Assembly (NCBI GenBank): GCA_003134375.1 | Contig: PLAY01000060.1 | Location: forward strand, 6,773 to 54,297 | Direction of reading: 5' to 3' | DNA: 47,525 nucleotides | Source of the DNA: Limisphaerales bacterium | GTDB taxonomy: Bacteria > Verrucomicrobiota > Verrucomicrobiia > Limisphaerales > UBA11358 | In this document: piece after piece, positions 8,265-17,334 of the stretch | Layout of the letters: the number at the start of each line of letters is the position of its first letter | Numbering within the stretch: the stretch's first letter is position 1 | Position numbers and translations under genes: made by a program | The notes under the pieces: generated by a model | The model's database searches: none | Told to the model about the DNA's origin: nothing | The model's input: only the letters and a program-made list of their open reading frames with translations

Positions 8265-9233
8265 TCAGTGATGGAGCGAAGTTGCCGGGGCGTTTGTGCG
8301 CAGCGGTTCGTGGTGCCAGAGAAAATGCCACAGTCCGAGCCGGTTCAAATTGCTCGATGTAATGGCGAGATTGTTTGCGATGGCTTGCACGTTGGTGGCC
8401 AACTGTTCGTTCCGTATCATGGTTCCAGCAAGACCTTTGCCAGATTGAATGTCGTTTAACATACTTTTCAACACTTCGGTCGAAGATTCAATGTTTTTCA
8501 CCGCGGTGGTGATATCCGTGCTGTTGGTGGCCAACACGCCCTCGGCGGCGTTGGCCAGGTGCATCAACTCCTGTGAAAAGAAAACGACGTTGCTGACGGC
8601 GAGGTTAATTTGCGAGCCGTTGGTCGCAACGAGCGCATTGACGTCGTTCACCGTGCCCATCGCCTGCTCGGAAAGCGTGCGCAGATTGTGCATGGTCGCG
8701 GAAAAATTGGTGAGCGTCTGTTCGTTCAGCACGACGCGTCGCAAATCGGTGACCGAGTCGTCGAGTTTCTTGGCGGTTTCGTCAATGCGCTGGATAAACC
8801 CGGAGGCCGAGCGCGCGACTTCCTGCAAATTAAACGGCTCCTGACAGACGACGTCCGCACCGTCCTGCAGCACTGGCGGCGAATTCGTTGTGGGAATGAT
8901 GGAGACGTATTGGTCGCCGAGAAAGCCGGACATTTCGATGACGAAACGCGCGTCGTGGTAAATTTTGTTTTCTTTATAGATGCTCAGGAGAATGGTCACG
9001 CTTTTGCCGTCATTGGCGAGTTTGATGTCGGAGACGCTGCCGACCTGCACGCCGGCGAGCAAAACGCCCGCGCGTTGCTTCAGGCCGCCAACGTTGGCCG
9101 CGTGCAGGCGCAATTCGTAGGTGCCGCGGAACAGGCTCGCGCCCTTGCTGAACTGAATCAGCAACACCGCCAGCAGCGCCAGCCCGATGAACACAAACAG
9201 GCCGACTTTGATTTCCAATCGCGATTTATCCAT
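8265..9233 (-). CDS. mlaD: MlaD/Mce-family lipid transport substrate-binding protein
   Basis: 322 residues. One N-terminal membrane helix (VGLFVFIGLALLAVLLIQF) is followed by the MCE domain (YELRLHAANVGGLKQRAGVLLAGVQVG and the GFLGDQYVSI block), then a long helical C-terminal half (residues about 150-300) with repeated Asn/Val-rich segments likely to form a coiled coil. MCE proteins form hexameric rings in the periplasm that pass phospholipids between membranes together with MlaE and MlaF. The gene sits three bases downstream of mlaF. No MlaC or MlaA homologue is in the window, which is common for short Mce operons outside Proteobacteria. Confidence 0.9.
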   Translation of the reverse strand: MDKSRLEIKVGLFVFIGLALLAVLLIQFSKGASLFRGTYELRLHAANVGGLKQRAGVLLAGVQVGSVSDIKLANDGKSVTILLSIYKENKIYHDARFVIEMSGFLGDQYVSIIPTTNSPPVLQDGADVVCQEPFNLQEVARSASGFIQRIDETAKKLDDSVTDLRRVVLNEQTLTNFSATMHNLRTLSEQAMGTVNDVNALVATNGSQINLAVSNVVFFSQELMHLANAAEGVLATNSTDITTAVKNIESSTEVLKSMLNDIQSGKGLAGTMIRNEQLATNVQAIANNLAITSSNLNRLGLWHFLWHHEPLRTNAPATSLHH

Positions 9234-9236
9234 GGC

Positions 9237-9983
9237 TCAAGGCAAATTTTCCTTCGGATCGGCGACGCCGTCAACGAATTGCCGCACCACCGGGTCCAAC
9301 GAGTCAAAAATCTGGTCCGGCGTGCCGTTCACGTAAATCTTTTTATTGTGCAGCATCAGCACCCGTTGGCCGACGCGCCGGGCCGTGCGCATGTCGTGCG
9401 TGACCACCACCGTGGTCACTTTCAGCCGGTCGCGCACGCGCAGGATCAACTGGTCAATGCTGTCGGACACAATCGGGTCCAGGCCGGTCGTCGGTTCATC
9501 ATAAAGCACAATCTGCGGTTCGTAAATGATTGCGCGCGCCAGTCCCACACGCTTGCGCATGCCGCCCGACAGTTCGGCCGGATTTTTGTCTTCCGTGCCG
9601 GGTAAATCAACCATTTCGAGCGTTCCGGCCACGCGCCTGCCAATTTCCGCCTCGGTCAAATGTTCATGCCGGCGCAACCAGAACGCCACATTTTCCGCGA
9701 CCGTCATTGAATCAAACAACGCCGCGCCCTGGAACATCATGCCGAATTTCCGACGCACGCGCAGCAACTGACGTTCGTTCATCGGCACGATGTTTTCGCC
9801 GTCAATCAACACCTCGCCCGTGTCCGGCTGCAACAGGCCGATGAGGTGCTTGAGCAGGACGCTTTTGCCGCTGCCGCTGCGACCGATGATGGCGACCGAT
9901 TCGCCATTTTCAATCCTAAAGCTGATGCTGTCGAGGACCAGTTGCGCGCCGAAACTTTTTGTCAAATCCCGGACTTCAATCAT
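9237..9983 (-). CDS. mlaF: MlaF-type ABC transporter ATP-binding protein
   Basis: 248 residues from ATG 9983, whose first bases overlap the mlaE stop by four (ATGA). This start gives MIEVRDLTKSFGAQLVLDSI, standard for the family; the longer open frame is antisense-like. Walker A is GRSGSGKSVLLKHL, the signature is LSGGMRKRVGLARA, Walker B is IVLYDEPTTGLDP and the switch His is in VVTHDM. It powers lipid transport through the MlaE permease at the inner membrane. The four-base overlap suggests translational coupling with mlaE. Confidence 0.93.
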   Translation of the reverse strand: MIEVRDLTKSFGAQLVLDSISFRIENGESVAIIGRSGSGKSVLLKHLIGLLQPDTGEVLIDGENIVPMNERQLLRVRRKFGMMFQGAALFDSMTVAENVAFWLRRHEHLTEAEIGRRVAGTLEMVDLPGTEDKNPAELSGGMRKRVGLARAIIYEPQIVLYDEPTTGLDPIVSDSIDQLILRVRDRLKVTTVVVTHDMRTARRVGQRVLMLHNKKIYVNGTPDQIFDSLDPVVRQFVDGVADPKENLP

Positions 9984-10834
9984 AACCAACTCACCAGTTT
10001 GCCCAGGATCAGCGTGAGGAAAAAGTTCGCGATCAGGATGGTGATGGAGGCGTAAACGACCGCCTCCGTGGTGGCCTGTCCGACGCCTTCCACGCCCAGC
10101 CGGCACGTCATGCCCTTGTAACAGCCGATGAGCGCGATGACGCCGCCATAAATGAATGCCTTGATCAGGCCGATGACCAGGTCTGACTGGTGCGTGTATC
10201 TCAGCATGTTCGCCCAGAGATAGGTCGGCTCGATGTCGAGCAGGTTCACGCTTACGAAATAGCCTCCCAGGATGCCAATGCCGATGGCTTCCACCGTGAG
10301 CAGCGGCAGTGCGAGGTGCGCCGCTATCAGCCGGGGTACGACCAGATAATCCACCGGATGCGTGGCCAGGGCGCGAAGCGCGTCAATCTGTTCCGTCACG
10401 CGCATCGTGCCGATTTCAGCGGCCATCGCCGCGCCGACGCACCCGGCGACCATCAATGCCGTCAACACCGGGCCGAGTTCGCTGCACATCGAGATGCTCA
10501 CGACCGCGAGCGTGGCGGTGTCCATTTTGACCTTGTGAAATTGGAAATAAGTCTGCGCCGCCAACACCATGCCCGTGAACGCGCCGGTGATGAGCACAAC
10601 CGACTGCGATTTCACGCCGATGTAATAAATCTGGTAGAGCAAATCGCGCCACGAGGCCCGCCCCTTGAGCAGCGATGCAGCCGCCTCCCTGGCCAGCAAA
10701 GTGATCTGGCCCAGTTCGGCGAACACTCCGTTCACGCGTTTGCTGGCAGAAAGACTGAACATCACAGCCACAGTATCAAATCGGCGGACTTTGGCCAGCA
10801 TCGGATTTGGCATTTCTTGACCCGGGCCAGCCAT
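9980..10834 (-). CDS. mlaE: MlaE-type ABC transporter permease
   Basis: 284 residues with about five membrane segments. The block ELGPVLTALMVAGCVGAAMAAEIGTMRVTEQIDAL contains the conserved family motif (GPVLTALLVAGRVGAAMAAELGTM type), and ATHPVDYLVVPRLIA follows as usual. It forms the inner-membrane part of the Mla/Mce phospholipid transporter. First gene of the minus-strand operon; the start at ATG 10834 leaves 72 bases to the divergent fucI, so the two share a short promoter region. An internal Met (residue 12) is a possible alternative start. Confidence 0.92.
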   Translation of the reverse strand: MAGPGQEMPNPMLAKVRRFDTVAVMFSLSASKRVNGVFAELGQITLLAREAAASLLKGRASWRDLLYQIYYIGVKSQSVVLITGAFTGMVLAAQTYFQFHKVKMDTATLAVVSISMCSELGPVLTALMVAGCVGAAMAAEIGTMRVTEQIDALRALATHPVDYLVVPRLIAAHLALPLLTVEAIGIGILGGYFVSVNLLDIEPTYLWANMLRYTHQSDLVIGLIKAFIYGGVIALIGCYKGMTCRLGVEGVGQATTEAVVYASITILIANFFLTLILGKLVSWL

Positions 10835-10906
10835 GAAAAGTTCAACTGGTTTTGAAAAAAACAGTGACAGTCATTGTGCCGCTTGCAAAACTAGAATCAT
10901 CCTATT

Positions 10907-12694
10907 ATGAAAAATCCATTTCCACTCATCGGTTCGCTTCCCAAAATCGGCATCCGGCCCGCCATTGACGGCCGCCGAAAAGGCGTTCGCGAATCGCTTG
11001 AAAAACAGGTCATGGGCATGGCCAAAAACGCCGCGAAATTTTTGTCCGCCAGCCTGCGTTACCCGAACGGCAAGCCGGTTCAATGTGTCATTGCCGATTC
11101 TTGCATCGGCGGCGTGGCCGAGGCCGCCGCGTGCGCCGAAAAGTTCGCGCGCGAGGGCGTGGGCGTGTCGCTCTCCGTCACCAACTGCTGGTGTTACGGC
11201 AGCGAGACGATGGACATGAATCCGCTGACGCCCAAGGCGGTCTGGGGTTTCAACGGCACGGAGCGGCCCGGCGCGGTTTATCTGGCTGCCGTGCTCGCCG
11301 GGCACAACCAAAAGGGCCTGCCGGCGTTCGGCATTTACGGGCGCGACGTGCAGGACGCCGGCGACGCCGGCATTCCCGCCGACGTGCAGGAGAAAATTCT
11401 CCGGTTTGCGCGCGCGGGCCTGGCTGTGGCCCTGATGCGCGGCAAGAGTTATTTGTCGCTCGGCGGCGTGGCAATGGGGATTGCCGGGTCCATCGTGGAC
11501 CAGCCGTTTTTTGAAAATTACCTCGGCATGCGCGTCGAGAGCGTGGACATGTCGGAATTGATCCGGCGCATCGAGGAAAAGATTTACGACGAGAAGGAAT
11601 TCAAGCGCGCCCATGCCTGGACGCGGGCAAATTGCCCGGAAGGCAAGGACTGGAACCTGCCGAAATCGCAGCACGACCAGGCGCGCAAGGACTGGGAATG
11701 GGAAACGGTGGTGAAGATGACGATGATTGCGCGTGACCTGATGGTGGGCAATCCGCGCCTGGCCGCACTCGGTTTCGGCGAGGAGGCGCTCGGCCACAAT
11801 GCCATCGTCGGCGGTTTTCAGGGGCAACGGCAATGGACGGACCATTTCCCGAACGGCGATTTCATGGAGGCGATCCTGAACTCGTCGTTTGACTGGAATG
11901 GCATCCGTCCACCGATGATATTCGCCACGGAAAACGACAGTCTGAACGGCGCCTGCATGTTGTTGGGATATCTGCTGACAAACACGGCGCAGATTTTTGC
12001 CGATGTGCGGACGTATTGGAGCCCGGAGTCGGTCAAACGCGTCGCCGGCCACTCCCTGTCGGGCAAAAGCGAAAACGGATTGGTGCATCTCATCAATTCC
12101 GGCGCGGCGGCGCTTGACGGCTCGGGCCGGCAAACCCGCGATGGCAAGCCGGCCATGAAACCCTTCTGGGAAATCAGCCGGGAGGAAGCCGCAGAATGTT
12201 TGCGGGCGACTTCGTGGCCGTCGGCGGTTTACGAATATTTCCGCGGCGGCGGCTTTTCATCGCTCTACCTCTCGCGCGGCGGGATGCCGATGACGATGAG
12301 CCGCATCAGCCTGGTGAAGGGGCTTGGCCCGGTGTTGCAAATCGCCGAGGGCTGGTCGGTGGACCTGCCGGCGAACGTTCACAAGACGCTCCACGAACGC
12401 ACGGATCGAACGTGGCCGACGACGTGGTTCTCGCCGAACGTAACGGGACAGGGTGCCTTTCGCGATGTCTATACGGTGATGAACAACTGGAGCGCCAACC
12501 ACGGCTCCATCAGCTACGGCCACATCGGCGCGGATTTGATTTCGCTGGCCTCGATGCTGCGCATCCCGGTGGCGATGCACAACGTGGCCGAGGAAAAAAT
12601 CTTCCGGCCGAGTTCATGGAACCTGTTTGGCGCGTTGGAACCGCAGGCGGCGGACTACCGCGCCTGCCAGAACTTCGGCCCGATCTACGGGTGA
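10907..12694 (+). CDS. fucI: L-fucose isomerase
   Basis: 595 residues, close to the 591 of the E. coli enzyme, which converts L-fucose to L-fuculose (also D-arabinose to D-ribulose) with Mn2+. Family blocks are clear: [20 protein letters not shown] at the start, [27 protein letters not shown], and the active-site region with [20 protein letters not shown] and [19 protein letters not shown], which hold the metal-binding Glu and Asp. The C-terminal [21 protein letters not shown] holds the metal-binding His region. No fucK, fucA or fucP is beside it, so it is not in a classical fuc operon; the secreted glycosidase-like genes upstream may supply sugar, but this is inference. Confidence 0.95.
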   Translation: MKNPFPLIGSLPKIGIRPAIDGRRKGVRESLEKQVMGMAKNAAKFLSASLRYPNGKPVQCVIADSCIGGVAEAAACAEKFAREGVGVSLSVTNCWCYGSETMDMNPLTPKAVWGFNGTERPGAVYLAAVLAGHNQKGLPAFGIYGRDVQDAGDAGIPADVQEKILRFARAGLAVALMRGKSYLSLGGVAMGIAGSIVDQPFFENYLGMRVESVDMSELIRRIEEKIYDEKEFKRAHAWTRANCPEGKDWNLPKSQHDQARKDWEWETVVKMTMIARDLMVGNPRLAALGFGEEALGHNAIVGGFQGQRQWTDHFPNGDFMEAILNSSFDWNGIRPPMIFATENDSLNGACMLLGYLLTNTAQIFADVRTYWSPESVKRVAGHSLSGKSENGLVHLINSGAAALDGSGRQTRDGKPAMKPFWEISREEAAECLRATSWPSAVYEYFRGGGFSSLYLSRGGMPMTMSRISLVKGLGPVLQIAEGWSVDLPANVHKTLHERTDRTWPTTWFSPNVTGQGAFRDVYTVMNNWSANHGSISYGHIGADLISLASMLRIPVAMHNVAEEKIFRPSSWNLFGALEPQAADYRACQNFGPIYG

Positions 12695-13181
12695 GTGAAG
12701 GCGTGTGACATGTGACGAGTGACAAGTGACAGGAAAAGCGGAGGATGAACCGGGATGCGCCACCTCACCCCAGCCTCTCCCCGTTCGAGGCAAGAGGGTG
12801 AATTGTCGTCGGTTGATTGGTATATTTATCGGCTCTTTTCAATTTCCAGTAAATCCGTAATACAATCCCGCAACTTCGCGCACGAACGACAAAGATTTGG
12901 ACTGCGGTGGCAGCTTGCCGAGGCGAAGCGCAGCGAAGACTGGAGCGCAGCGGCGACACCGCTTTCCGTACGGCCGGTTGCGTCCAAAAGCGGCGTGGCT
13001 CCCGCTCTGCGGGATTCCCGCCGCAATCCAAAATCCGTGGTTGCGGCGTCAGCCGCTCTGGGTTTATCCGTGTCCATCCGTGGTTAAGAAACTTTGCGCC
13101 TTGGCGTTTTTGTTGTTCAATTTCCGCGGTCAAAATCCAGCGCTGGCCGAAAGCCGCCATTTGGTGTAATTCTTTCCGCGC
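12695..13181. other. Repeat-rich gap without a convincing gene
   Basis: Contains a GTGACATGTGACGAGTGACA run (12706-12730), a CACCTCACCCCAGCCTCTCC tract (12762-12800) related to tracts at 42660 and 47300, the inverted partner (12897-12970) of the repeat at 1-150, a CCCGCTCTGCGGG hairpin near 13009, and a TTATCCGTGTCCATCCGTGG tract (13065-13084) also found at 39188-39215. Frames here show no protein character. Confidence 0.6.
12897..12970. repeat. Second copy of the start-of-window repeat, uninterrupted
   Basis: In reverse orientation this matches 1-20 joined directly to 91-146, so it represents the empty site lacking the 70-base insert present in the first copy. Confidence 0.75.
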
Positions 13182-13751
13182 GTGAGGAAACTAATCAAAC
13201 GAACCGCGTCCGGCTTTTTCGTTTTGCTGCTGTTGCTGGTCGTCGCCGCGATTTTTTTCCCGCAACCGTTTTTGTGCGTGGACAGCGGGCCGGTGAAAGC
13301 CGACGTGATTGTGGTATTGGGCGGTGGTTCGCACGAGCGGCCTGAACGCGCGGCGGAACTTTTCAAGGAACACGCCGCGCCGCGCATCATCATCAGCGGG
13401 CTGGGCGATTACGAAATTAACCGGCGGCTGTTGATTGCGGCGGGCGTGCCGGCGAATGCGATTGAACTGGAAACCCAATCCCGCACGACCAGGGAAAATG
13501 CGCAGTTCACCGTCAAATTGCTCCGCGAACAGAAACAGAGGGGTGTCATCCTCGTTACGTCGTGGTATCATTCGCGCCGCGCGATGGTGTGTTTCCGGCA
13601 TTACGCGCCGGAAATAAAGTTTTATTCGTGCCCCTCTTATTTTGCCTCTTCTCGCGCCGATTGGTCGCATAACCGTATTGGCAACCGCATCCGGCTGGAG
13701 TATCTGAAACTGCTGGGGTATTGGGTGCGATACGGGGTCTCTCCGTTTTGA
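13182..13751 (+). CDS. DUF218/YdcF-like membrane-anchored protein
   Basis: 189 residues from GTG 13182. An N-terminal anchor (GFFVLLLLLVVAAIFF) precedes a DUF218 domain: ADVIVVLGGGSHERPERAAELF, PRIIISGLGDYE, IELETQSRTTRENAQFT and VILVTSWYHSRRAMVCF match the family's GGG, SRTTxEN and SxxHxxRA motifs. The family includes ElyC (SanA/YdcF type), implicated in envelope carrier-lipid metabolism. The protein lies just upstream of the initiator tRNA gene and is a stand-alone gene. The start is set by the signal anchor; no ATG lies in frame nearby. Confidence 0.85.
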   Translation: MRKLIKRTASGFFVLLLLLVVAAIFFPQPFLCVDSGPVKADVIVVLGGGSHERPERAAELFKEHAAPRIIISGLGDYEINRRLLIAAGVPANAIELETQSRTTRENAQFTVKLLREQKQRGVILVTSWYHSRRAMVCFRHYAPEIKFYSCPSYFASSRADWSHNRIGNRIRLEYLKLLGYWVRYGVSPF

Positions 13752-13809
13752 GTTGGACTGAAACTTCTTGCGCTGACAGCGGGCGTTGGCCATATTGAGT
13801 ATTCCTAAT

Positions 13810-13886
<77 letters not shown>

Positions 13887-13893
13887 ATCTCAT

Positions 13894-13916
13894 CCCCGCC
13901 ACGCGCGGGGCTTTTT
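13894..13916 (+). terminator. Terminator after tRNA-fMet
   Basis: CCCCGC and GCGGGG form a six-pair stem around a five-base loop, followed directly by five T. The last T abuts the ATG of the GIY-YIG frame. Confidence 0.8.
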
Positions 13917-14189
13917 ATGTCCGAGACCAATGTCTATCAGGTTTATGTAATCAGGAACGCCGCCGGAAAATTTTACATCGGGTTGAGTAAAAATGTTCAA
14001 ATCCGGTTGCAACAACACAATCAAGGCGTTTCAACATGGACGCGACATCGTGGGCCATGGTCATTGGTCTGGGAAAGTGAATCGTTGACACTTTCCGAGG
14101 CGCGCAAACTGGAGAATCGGCTCAAGCGGCAAAAGGGCGGAGCGGGTTTTTACAAGCTGACGGAACGGCCAAGCTCGTCAGGCTCATAA
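13917..14189 (+). CDS. GIY-YIG nuclease-domain protein embedded between tRNA-derived repeats
   Basis: 90 residues. The GIY-YIG fold signatures are YQVYVIRNAAGKFYIGLSKN (VYV and YIG with the spacing of the family), the Arg in VQIRLQQHN, and a Glu in the helix EARKLENRLK. Such single-domain proteins are related to homing and repair nucleases; the exact role of the small ones is mostly unknown. The ATG lies immediately after the tRNA terminator T-tract, and the last residues (PSSSGS) are encoded by a copy of the tRNA-fMet D/anticodon region, the stop TAA lying in the copied anticodon loop. Similar small GIY-YIG genes reading into tRNA sequence occur in Bacteroidetes, to my recollection. Expression must bypass the terminator or start within it, so translation is uncertain. 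Confidence 0.75.
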   Translation: MSETNVYQVYVIRNAAGKFYIGLSKNVQIRLQQHNQGVSTWTRHRGPWSLVWESESLTLSEARKLENRLKRQKGGAGFYKLTERPSSSGS

Positions 14190-14266
14190 TCCCGCAGAGC
14201 GGGATCGCTGGTTCAAATCCAGCCCCCGCAACCAATCTCACCCCCGCCACGCGCGGGGCTTTTTAT
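14171..14266 (+). repeat. Partial tRNA-fMet copy plus terminator copy
   Basis: Repeats the D-arm end, anticodon loop, T arm, CCA end and the following terminator of the gene at 13810-13916. The acceptor 5' strand is missing and the 3' side of the anticodon stem is replaced by a CCCGCAGAGCGGG hairpin, so it cannot fold as a tRNA. The terminator copy at 14244-14266 is intact. Confidence 0.85.
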
Positions 14267-14287
14267 GCCTGAGGCGTTCCCAGGTTT

Positions 14288-14390
14288 CACAACCAATTTC
14301 CACCCCGCCGCGCGCAAGGTTTTCGCAAGTTGACGGGATCACCAAGCTTGTGAGGCTCATAATCCCGCAGTGCGGGGTTCTAATTCCAAG
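14288..14390 (+). repeat. Second, decayed module: tRNA tail plus end of a GIY-YIG frame
   Basis: 14288-14323 is a degenerate copy of the CAACCAATCTCA tail and terminator; 14324-14390 matches the end of the GIY-YIG gene and its tRNA junction (GCAAGTTGACGGGATCACCAAG then GAGGCTCATAATCCCGCAGTGCGG). So a second, internally deleted copy of the same module follows the first. The rest of 14391-14631 shows no gene. Confidence 0.65.
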
Positions 14391-14631
14391 GAGAATGGCC
14401 GTTATTTCATTTTTGGGTGGACGGTTTCCCCGCCCACTAAATTTCGTGCCTAAAAACAAATTCATGGTCGTCTAGAAGTGATACACCCGAAGGAAAAGTA
14501 TTCAGCATTTGAAGTGACAGCCGATGGCATCAAAGCTGCACTACGCTGTAGCAGGATGTTGGAGGAATAAATTGATTACGCACAGGAGTAAATCGCAAAC
14601 GTCCTGAAACCAGCGAAATCAAACGAAATTT

Positions 14632-15030
14632 ATGAAAATCAGCAACTCAATGGCTCTCGTGGCTTTGGCCATCACATTAACCTCCTGCGCGACCCCGCCG
14701 CCACCGCCGCAGGCATTTCACAATACTGACAATACTGCGTTGGTCATCGCGTCTTTGGATGACAAAACCTGCCAGATGATTCAACCAACAACCTCCAGCG
14801 GGGAGAAAAACGAGGCGGTTCTGGCAAAAGCCATGACGCTGCCCCAACATCAGGCAGCCGTGGTGATCCTTGAGAATTACACCGAGCCGCAGATCGGTGA
14901 CCAGTTCCGCGACAGAGGCACAGCCTGGTTCGTCGGATTACGAAACCTCGGATATCAGCACATTGTCTTCCTCCAAGGCAATGGCGGTGTCAACCCCGAG
15001 GGATTAATCACACTTGCCGAATATAATTAG
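14632..15030 (+). CDS. Small lipoprotein, paralogue of the one at 33738-34136
   Basis: 132 residues with signal peptide and lipobox ITLTSC (Cys at residue 19), then a proline run and a compact domain of about 105 residues. I do not recognise the family. A second copy at 33738-34136 shares about 70% of residues over the mature domain by eye (AFHNTDNTALVI, LPQHQ-AVVILENYTE, GDQFRDRGT-W, NLGYQHI-FLQG), so those residues are likely the functional core. It is followed by a strong terminator and flanked on both sides by tRNA-tail repeats (14288 and 15104), as if carried in the same island as the GIY-YIG frame. Confidence 0.8.
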   Translation: MKISNSMALVALAITLTSCATPPPPPQAFHNTDNTALVIASLDDKTCQMIQPTTSSGEKNEAVLAKAMTLPQHQAAVVILENYTEPQIGDQFRDRGTAWFVGLRNLGYQHIVFLQGNGGVNPEGLITLAEYN

Positions 15031-15047
15031 CGTATCGGGTTACAAAT

Positions 15048-15094
15048 CCCGCCCGCCGGATTACGAGCCTCATCCTGCGGGCGGGTCGTTTTTT
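15048..15094 (+). terminator. Strong terminator after the small lipoprotein gene
   Basis: CCCGCCCGC and GCGGGCGGG form a nine-pair stem with a 20-base loop, followed by TCG and six T. Confidence 0.85.
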
Positions 15095-15103
15095 AGATCC
15101 GTC

Positions 15104-15120
15104 CTCGCAACCAATTTCAC
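15104..15120 (+). repeat. Further tRNA-tail remnant
   Basis: CTCGCAACCAATTTCAC matches the end of tRNA-fMet and its flank (CCGCAACCAATCTCA). Short, so it could be chance on its own; it is listed because three longer copies of the same tail lie upstream. Confidence 0.4.
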
Positions 15121-15177
15121 GGATGAAAATGACCGGCAAAACTTTGACACCGCGCGTTCAGCCTTTATTCTTGGTCC

Positions 15178-16305
15178 GTGCGCACCGTTTCCGTACAACT
15201 GGGAAATCGCAGTTACGCGATCAAAATTGCGCCGGGTTTGATTGACCAACTCGGCCGCGAATGTGCGCGCCTGAAACTCGGCGCGCGGTGCGCCATTATC
15301 ACCGACACCAACGTCGGCAGACGGTTTGCCAAAGCGGCCTTCAATTCCCTCGCCACGACAGGTTTTTCGCCTTCACTGATTGTGGTTCCAGCGGGTGAAA
15401 CGGCCAAAAGTTTGAAAACCGTTCAAACCTGCTACGACCTGCTCGCGGCGCACCGGCTCGAACGCAAATCCTTCATCATCGCGCTCGGCGGCGGCGTGGT
15501 TGGCGATCTGGCCGGGTTCGTCGCCGCGACGTATTTGCGCGGCCTCGCGTTTGTACAGGTGCCGACGACGCTGCTGGCGCAGGTGGACAGCTCCGTCGGT
15601 GGCAAAGTCGGCGTCAATTTAATGGCCGGGAAAAATCTCGTGGGCGCTTTTTACCAGCCACGTTTGGTGCTGTGCGATCTCGATACCCTGCGCACTTTGC
15701 CCGAACGTGAGTTTCACGCCGGGCTCGCCGAAGTCATCAAATACGGCATCATTTACGATGCCAGGCTGTTCGCGCAACTGGAACGTGATTTGCCGAAGCT
15801 GCTGTGGCGCGAACCGAAGACGCTTGCCGCTGTCATCGCGCGCTGTTGTGAAATCAAGGCGGAGGTCGTGGGCCAGGACGAAACCGAGAACGGCTTGCGC
15901 GCCATTCTGAATTTCGGCCACACCATCGGCCACGCCATCGAGAACATTTCCGGCTACGGGAAATTTCTGCACGGCGAGGCGATTTCCATCGGCCAGGTTG
16001 CCACGGCAAAACTGTCCGCCGGATTGACGGGTTTGTCAGAAGACGAAGTCGGACGGATCCGGGATTTATTCAAGCGTGCCGGCCTGCCGGTGGGCATCAA
16101 ATTAAGCACGCCGCGGCGAAGGAAGCTTTTTGCCGCGATGAGGCTGGACAAAAAGGTCAGTGGCGGTGAAATCAAATTTGTGCTTGCCCGAAAAATCGGC
16201 AACGTAACCTGGGGGCAGCGCGTGCCTGAAAATCTGATCAACCGCGCGCTCGATGAAATCGTAAGTCGTGAATCTAAAAACAAACATGGTCCTGGTCATA
16301 GATAA
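15178..16305 (+). CDS. aroB: 3-dehydroquinate synthase
   Basis: 375 residues from GTG 15178. Second step of the shikimate pathway: converts DAHP to 3-dehydroquinate using NAD and a divalent metal. Clear motifs: [40 protein letters not shown], the Glu of GLAEVIKYG (metal ligand), and the ligands in [11 protein letters not shown]. The GTG start gives [17 protein letters not shown], the expected N-terminus, and no upstream ATG fits. The end overlaps the trpG start by 20 bases, so the two are probably coupled. Confidence 0.95.
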   Translation: MRTVSVQLGNRSYAIKIAPGLIDQLGRECARLKLGARCAIITDTNVGRRFAKAAFNSLATTGFSPSLIVVPAGETAKSLKTVQTCYDLLAAHRLERKSFIIALGGGVVGDLAGFVAATYLRGLAFVQVPTTLLAQVDSSVGGKVGVNLMAGKNLVGAFYQPRLVLCDLDTLRTLPEREFHAGLAEVIKYGIIYDARLFAQLERDLPKLLWREPKTLAAVIARCCEIKAEVVGQDETENGLRAILNFGHTIGHAIENISGYGKFLHGEAISIGQVATAKLSAGLTGLSEDEVGRIRDLFKRAGLPVGIKLSTPRRRKLFAAMRLDKKVSGGEIKFVLARKIGNVTWGQRVPENLINRALDEIVSRESKNKHGPGHR

Positions 16306-16852
16306 CTACGATTCGTTCACCTACAACCTCGTGCAGTATCTCGGCGAGTTGCAGGTGGAATTGCAGGTGCGGCGCAACGATGAGGTCTCGCTCGATCAAA
16401 TTCGCGCACTGAAGCCGGAGCGCATTCTCGTGTCGCCGGGTCCGTGCTCGCCGCGCGAATCAGGCTTGTCCAACGAGGTCATCCGCACGTTCGGGCAGGA
16501 AATGCCGGTGTTTGGCGTCTGCCTCGGCCACCAGTGCATCGGGCATGTGTTCGGCGCGGAGGTGGTGGTCAATTACCGCATGATGCACGGCAAGACCTCG
16601 CCGATTAAGCACAACGGCAGGGACCTTTTTGTGGGGATGGCCAATCCCTTTGTCGCCACGCGCTATCATTCGCTCGTCATCAAGCGCGAAACGCTGCCCG
16701 ATTGCCTGGAAATCACAGCCGAAAGTGATGAAGGCGAAATTATGGGCGTGCGGCACAAGGAACTGCCGATCTGGGGCGTCCAGTTTCATCCGGAAAGCAT
16801 CCTGACCGAAAACGGGCGTCAGATTATTAAAAATTTTCTCAAGTTGAAGTAA
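16286..16852 (+). CDS. trpG: Anthranilate/aminodeoxychorismate synthase glutaminase subunit
   Basis: 188 residues from ATG 16286 ([20 protein letters not shown]), the standard start; GTG 16268 is an alternative. Class I glutamine amidotransferase: [11 protein letters not shown], the nucleophile in [15 protein letters not shown] and the His/Glu of [10 protein letters not shown]. It releases ammonia from glutamine for anthranilate or 4-amino-4-deoxychorismate synthesis; TrpG/PabA proteins often serve both, and no partner (TrpE/PabB) is in the window. It overlaps aroB, linking it to chorismate supply, and precedes panD by 28 bases. Confidence 0.93.
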   Translation: MVLVIDNYDSFTYNLVQYLGELQVELQVRRNDEVSLDQIRALKPERILVSPGPCSPRESGLSNEVIRTFGQEMPVFGVCLGHQCIGHVFGAEVVVNYRMMHGKTSPIKHNGRDLFVGMANPFVATRYHSLVIKRETLPDCLEITAESDEGEIMGVRHKELPIWGVQFHPESILTENGRQIIKNFLKLK

Positions 16853-16880
16853 TGGCGAGGTGCGCTATAATCAAAAGCTC

Positions 16881-17243
16881 ATGCAAATTGTTTTGCTGAA
16901 ATCGAAGATTCATCGCGCCACGGTCACGGGCGGCAACGTGAAATATGAGGGCAGCCTCACCATCGCCATTGACCTGATGGAAAAGGTCGGCCTGTGCCCT
17001 TATGAAAAAATCCTCTGCGGCAACATGGCCAACGGCGAACGGTTCGAGACTTACGCCATTCCCGGCCAGCGCGGTTCCGGCCAAATCATCATGAACGGCG
17101 CCGTGGCGCATCTGGGCAAAAAGGGAGATTTGCTGACCATCATGAACTTTGCAGTCGTCGGCAAGGCAAAGGCGAAAACGTGGCAACCCCGCGTTATTGT
17201 CCTCGGCAGGGGAAACAAGATCGTGGACAAACGGGGGATATAA
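16881..17243 (+). CDS. panD: Aspartate 1-decarboxylase
   Basis: 120 residues. Makes beta-alanine for pantothenate. The Gly24-Ser25 self-cleavage site is present in KYEGSLTI, giving the pyruvoyl group; SKIHRATVT, AIPGQRGSG, IMNGAVAHL and the WQPRVIVL block are all standard. The frame opens further upstream (16860) but ATG 16881 gives the usual N-terminus (MQIVLLKSKIHRA). Third gene of the aroB-trpG-panD run. Confidence 0.95.
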   Translation: MQIVLLKSKIHRATVTGGNVKYEGSLTIAIDLMEKVGLCPYEKILCGNMANGERFETYAIPGQRGSGQIIMNGAVAHLGKKGDLLTIMNFAVVGKAKAKTWQPRVIVLGRGNKIVDKRGI

Positions 17244-17334
17244 AAATTTACGATTTACGATACACGATTTACGCGGCGCGCGTGATCGGCGGCAGCACGC
17301 GTAAATCGTAAATCAAATATCGTAAATTCAGAGA
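17243..17334. repeat. Inverted repeat of ACGATTTACG units between panD and sod
   Basis: TTTACGATTTACGATACACG on the left faces CGTAAATCGTAAATC and ATCGTAAATTC on the right. The pairable arms sit between two convergent genes and may terminate both; no clean T-tract. The repeat's right end overlaps the sod stop region. Confidence 0.55.

Noticed and set aside
10871-12133. 420-codon minus-strand frame
   Set aside because: Antisense to fucI, whose motifs are complete; low-complexity His/Arg-rich translation.
14171-14234. Second tRNA-Met gene
   Set aside because: The acceptor 5' strand is missing and the anticodon stem cannot pair, so it is a partial copy.
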